Shown: positions 63,748 through 64,000 of the stretch, one piece after another
Numbering within the stretch: the stretch's first letter is position 1
Layout of the letters: each line of letters opens with the position of its first letter
Source of the DNA: Dickeya fangzhongdai
GTDB lineage: Bacteria > Pseudomonadota > Gammaproteobacteria > Enterobacterales > Enterobacteriaceae
Length of the DNA stretch: 64,000 bases
Assembly (NCBI RefSeq): GCF_002812485.1
Contig: NZ_CP025003.1
Span: 372,001 to 436,000 of the forward strand
Reading direction: 5' to 3'
The notes under the pieces: generated by a model
Told to the model about the DNA's origin: nothing
Databases searched by the model: none
The model's input: the letters and a program-made list of their open reading frames with translations, nothing else
Made by a program: the position numbers and the translations under genes

Positions 63748-64000
63748 CTATTGCTGTTGTTGCACCTGCTGCTGTCGCTCAAACAGGCTCACTTCAGCCT
63801 CGGAAAACATCTCTTCACAACCACCGCCGAGGCGGCTGCCGCGCACCGGGCAGGCATCCAGATAATCCATCCCCACCGCCAGCCGCAAGTGCTGATTGAG
63901 CCGGCGAGTATTGTTGGTGATATCAAAACTGTGCCAGCGCTCGTTCAGCCAGGCTTCGGCCCAGGCGTGCATCGCCACGTGCTCGGTATCCCGGCTGTAG
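63748..64000 (-). CDS. Transglutaminase-like protein of the Anbu operon (5' end outside window)
   Basis: Only the C-terminal 83 or so residues are present. SRDTEHVAMHAWAEAWLNER contains the catalytic-His motif HAWAEA, and WHSFDITNN the catalytic Asp of the transglutaminase-like cysteine protease fold; the Cys would lie upstream of the window. The tail ends in a Gln-rich run (RQQQVQQQQ). It ends 29 bases before anbu on the same strand, so the two are co-transcribed. Confidence 0.85.
   Translation of the reverse strand, partial: YSRDTEHVAMHAWAEAWLNERWHSFDITNNTRRLNQHLRLAVGMDYLDACPVRGSRLGGGCEEMFSEAEVSLFERQQQVQQQQ

Overview
The window is a contiguous stretch of an enterobacterial chromosome. Gene order around rsmI-rnpB, ygiD/ygiC/ygiB, tolC, nudF-yqiB-cpdA-yqiA-parE, parC-plsC-ftsP, yqhC/yqhD/dkgA, metC/exbBD and nrdDG follows the Escherichia coli pattern, but the proteins are clearly diverged. 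Together with a scrKYABR sucrose operon and a type I-E CRISPR-Cas locus, this suggests a soft-rot Pectobacteriaceae such as Dickeya. The genus is an inference from recalled protein similarity, not from a search. No tRNA, rRNA, IS element or prophage was recognised.

Layout. 1-28 kb is mostly core genome: envelope genes (lpoA, tolC, ygiB, plsC, ftsP), both topoisomerase IV subunits (parE, parC), nucleotide and signal turnover (nudF, cpdA), aldehyde detoxification (yqhC/yqhD/dkgA plus an extra nitroreductase), metC and iron-regulated exbBD. 28.7-29.4 kb holds a chromosomal Qnr-type pentapeptide-repeat gene. 29.5-36.2 kb is the sucrose operon scrK-scrY-scrA-scrB with its repressor scrR. 36.3-51.3 kb is an accessory block: a HicAB pair with a deleted toxin, a complete type I-E system (cas3, cse1-cse2-cas7-cas5-cas6e, cas1-cas2, 25 repeats), a chemoreceptor, an orphan CRISPR repeat, and an antitoxin with an N-terminally truncated PIN toxin. 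51.5-61.2 kb returns to metabolic genes: yhbP, nrdDG under paired NrdR-like boxes, mmuM under a MetJ-like box, and a peptide/nickel-type ABC importer. 61.3-62.9 kb is an AT-rich type VI secretion remnant: frameshifted hcp, frameshifted pesticin-type muramidase, intact periplasmic LprI-like immunity gene. The window ends in an Anbu (proteasome-like) operon.

Most interesting signal. The gap between cas3 and cse1 carries a small crRNA-like gene on the minus strand: a degenerate repeat, a 21-nt spacer and a near-perfect repeat, preceded by a recognisable sigma-70 promoter and followed by a strong hairpin. Its spacer matches 18 of 21 positions at a site 114 bp away, with a canonical type I-E AAG PAM, over a candidate promoter facing the cse1-cas2 operon. 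This is the architecture of a Cas-regulating RNA (CreR), in which Cascade loaded with a crRNA-like guide represses its own operon. Other points of interest are a leader-proximal repeat variant that marks array growth, two toxin-dead toxin-antitoxin modules flanking the CRISPR island, and two dispersed palindromic repeat families.
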